Part shown: positions 5,072-6,113 of the stretch, one piece after another
Layout of the letters: each line of letters begins with the position of its first letter
Position numbering within the stretch: the stretch's first letter is position 1
Origin: Candidatus Woesearchaeota archaeon
GTDB taxonomy: Archaea > Nanobdellota > Nanobdellia > Woesearchaeales > GW2011-AR9
Length of the DNA: 6,113 nt
NCBI GenBank assembly: GCA_016213985.1
Contig: JACRPJ010000032.1
Span: 1-6,113 of the forward strand
Direction: 5' to 3'
Program-made: the position numbers and the translations under genes
Notes under the pieces: generated by a model
Told to the model about the DNA's origin: nothing
The model's input: the letters and a program-made list of their open reading frames with translations, nothing else
The model's database searches: none

Positions 5072-6113
5072 ATGAGCCAGAGCGTACACAAGAAAATTGA
5101 CAGCATATCCTTTAGTCTGTTTTCACCTAAACATATAGGGAGTTTAGCAGCAGCAAAGGTGGTTACCCCGGAATTATATGACAAAGAGGGGTATCCGGTT
5201 GATGGGGGATTAATGGACATACGGCTGGGGGTAATAGATCCGGGTTTGCGGTGTAAAACCTGTGGGCAGAAATTGAAAGAATGTCCAGGACATTTTGGTC
5301 ATATTGAATTGGCTCGTCCGGTTATTCATATTATGTTTGTGCGTCAAATATATAGCCTGTTAAGAGCTACCTGTAAGTATTGTGGCCGGGTGCTTATCCC
5401 TGAAGCCGGTCTTAAACGTTACCTGAGCATGCTGAAGAAAGTTGGCGATGAGGGAGGATTCGAAGCTAGAAGAAGGAAAGTAAAAGAAATTGTAGAAAAG
5501 CACAAAATTAAAGAAAAATGTCCGCACTGCGAAAAAAAGCAGGATCCGGTTAAGTTAGAGAAACCTTATAATTTTTATGAGAATGAAGTTCGTTTGAGTC
5601 CGATTGAAATAAGGGCCAGGCTTGAAAAAATTAAAGAAGAGGACTTAGAAGTTTTTGGGTACGCTGAAGGTCTCCGGCCAGAGTGGATGGTTCTCACCGT
5701 GTTACAGATTCCTCCTGTAACTATGCGTCCAAGTATTACTTTGGAGTCTGGAGAGAGAAGCGAAGACGACTTGACCCATAAATTGGGAGATATAGTAAGA
5801 ATCAACCAGCGGCTGTTTGAAAACATCAATGCCGGTGCCCCTGAGGTCATAATCGAAGATTTGTGGGACCTGCTTCAGTATCATATTACCACTTTCTTTG
5901 ATAATGAAGTTCCCCAGCTGCCCCCCGCGAGGCACAGAAGTGGTCAGACCTTGAAGACTCTTACTGATAGGATTAAGAGTAAGGAAGGACGAATAAGACA
6001 TAATATGGCGGGTAAGAGAACTGATTTTTCGGCACGTACCGTAATTAGCCCCGACCCACTTATCGAATTGAATGAGGTAGGGGTCCCGCAAGTCATCTCC
6101 ATGGTTCTTACTA
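5072..6113 (+). CDS. rpoA1: DNA-directed RNA polymerase subunit A' (RpoA1), partial at window edge
   Basis: This is the N-terminal part of the largest polymerase subunit in its split archaeal form, homologous to Rpb1 and bacterial beta-prime. The frame stays open for 347 codons and runs off the window; the full subunit is usually near 900 residues. Seen so far are the N-terminal clamp opening (residues 1-60) and a first zinc site CKTC...CPGHFGH with C61, C64, C71 and H74 or H77. A second zinc site follows at C101, C104, C150 and C153, then the clamp-head helices, and the RHRSGQTLKTLTDRIKSKEG and GKRTDFSARTVISPDP blocks (287-329) just before the active-site domain. The magnesium-binding NADFDGD motif should lie roughly 100 residues past the edge and cannot be checked here. 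A GAGGAG site seven bases upstream supports the start. rpoA2 is expected next. Confidence 0.96.
   Translation, partial: MSQSVHKKIDSISFSLFSPKHIGSLAAAKVVTPELYDKEGYPVDGGLMDIRLGVIDPGLRCKTCGQKLKECPGHFGHIELARPVIHIMFVRQIYSLLRATCKYCGRVLIPEAGLKRYLSMLKKVGDEGGFEARRRKVKEIVEKHKIKEKCPHCEKKQDPVKLEKPYNFYENEVRLSPIEIRARLEKIKEEDLEVFGYAEGLRPEWMVLTVLQIPPVTMRPSITLESGERSEDDLTHKLGDIVRINQRLFENINAGAPEVIIEDLWDLLQYHITTFFDNEVPQLPPARHRSGQTLKTLTDRIKSKEGRIRHNMAGKRTDFSARTVISPDPLIELNEVGVPQVISMVLT

Noticed and set aside
5702..6091. Minus-strand 129-residue open frame inside rpoA1
   Set aside because: It is the shadow of the well conserved RpoA1 frame on the plus strand.

Overview
The window comes from an archaeon. It carries archaeal RNA polymerase subunit genes (H, B'', B', A'), archaeal BRE/TATA promoters, and tRNA genes without encoded CCA that are interrupted by introns. 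The RNA polymerase B subunit is split into B'' and B', as in many Euryarchaeota and related lineages and unlike Thermoproteota. Ten predicted introns in four tRNA genes is a pattern known mainly from Thermoproteales and some small-genome DPANN archaea such as Micrarchaeota. The mix points to a DPANN or other deep euryarchaeal-type genome, but the window cannot fix the lineage.

Left part (1-1104). The first ~108 bases are full of inverted repeats and I could not assign them. They are followed by tRNA-Gly(GCC) on the minus strand (109-262, three introns) and a 102-base AT-rich gap with back-to-back promoters. tRNA-Tyr(GTA) lies on the plus strand (365-540, three introns). A minus-strand gene for a 150-residue single-pass membrane protein of unknown function (515-967) converges on tRNA-Tyr and overlaps its 3' end. 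A divergent promoter region lies at about 990-1084.

Middle and right part (1105-6113). A strong plus-strand promoter (1067-1083) precedes a ~75-base leader with a long hairpin. Then come tRNA-Asp(GTC) (1179-1303, two introns), tRNA-Lys(TTT) (1309-1471, two introns), rpoH (1505-1741), rpoB2 (1768-3237), rpoB1 (3248-5050) and rpoA1 (5072 to the window edge). The spacings are 5, 33, 26, 10 and 21 bases, and I see no strong terminator between them, so tRNAs and polymerase genes may share one transcript.

The polymerase genes are a standard archaeal operon. H, B'', B' and A' together supply much of the catalytic core, and A'' would be expected just beyond the window. The unusual part is the tRNA cluster: introns sit in the anticodon loop, D-loop, variable loop and T-loop, with the T-loop site shared by three genes. 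I found no CRISPR, insertion sequence, defence or biosynthetic system.
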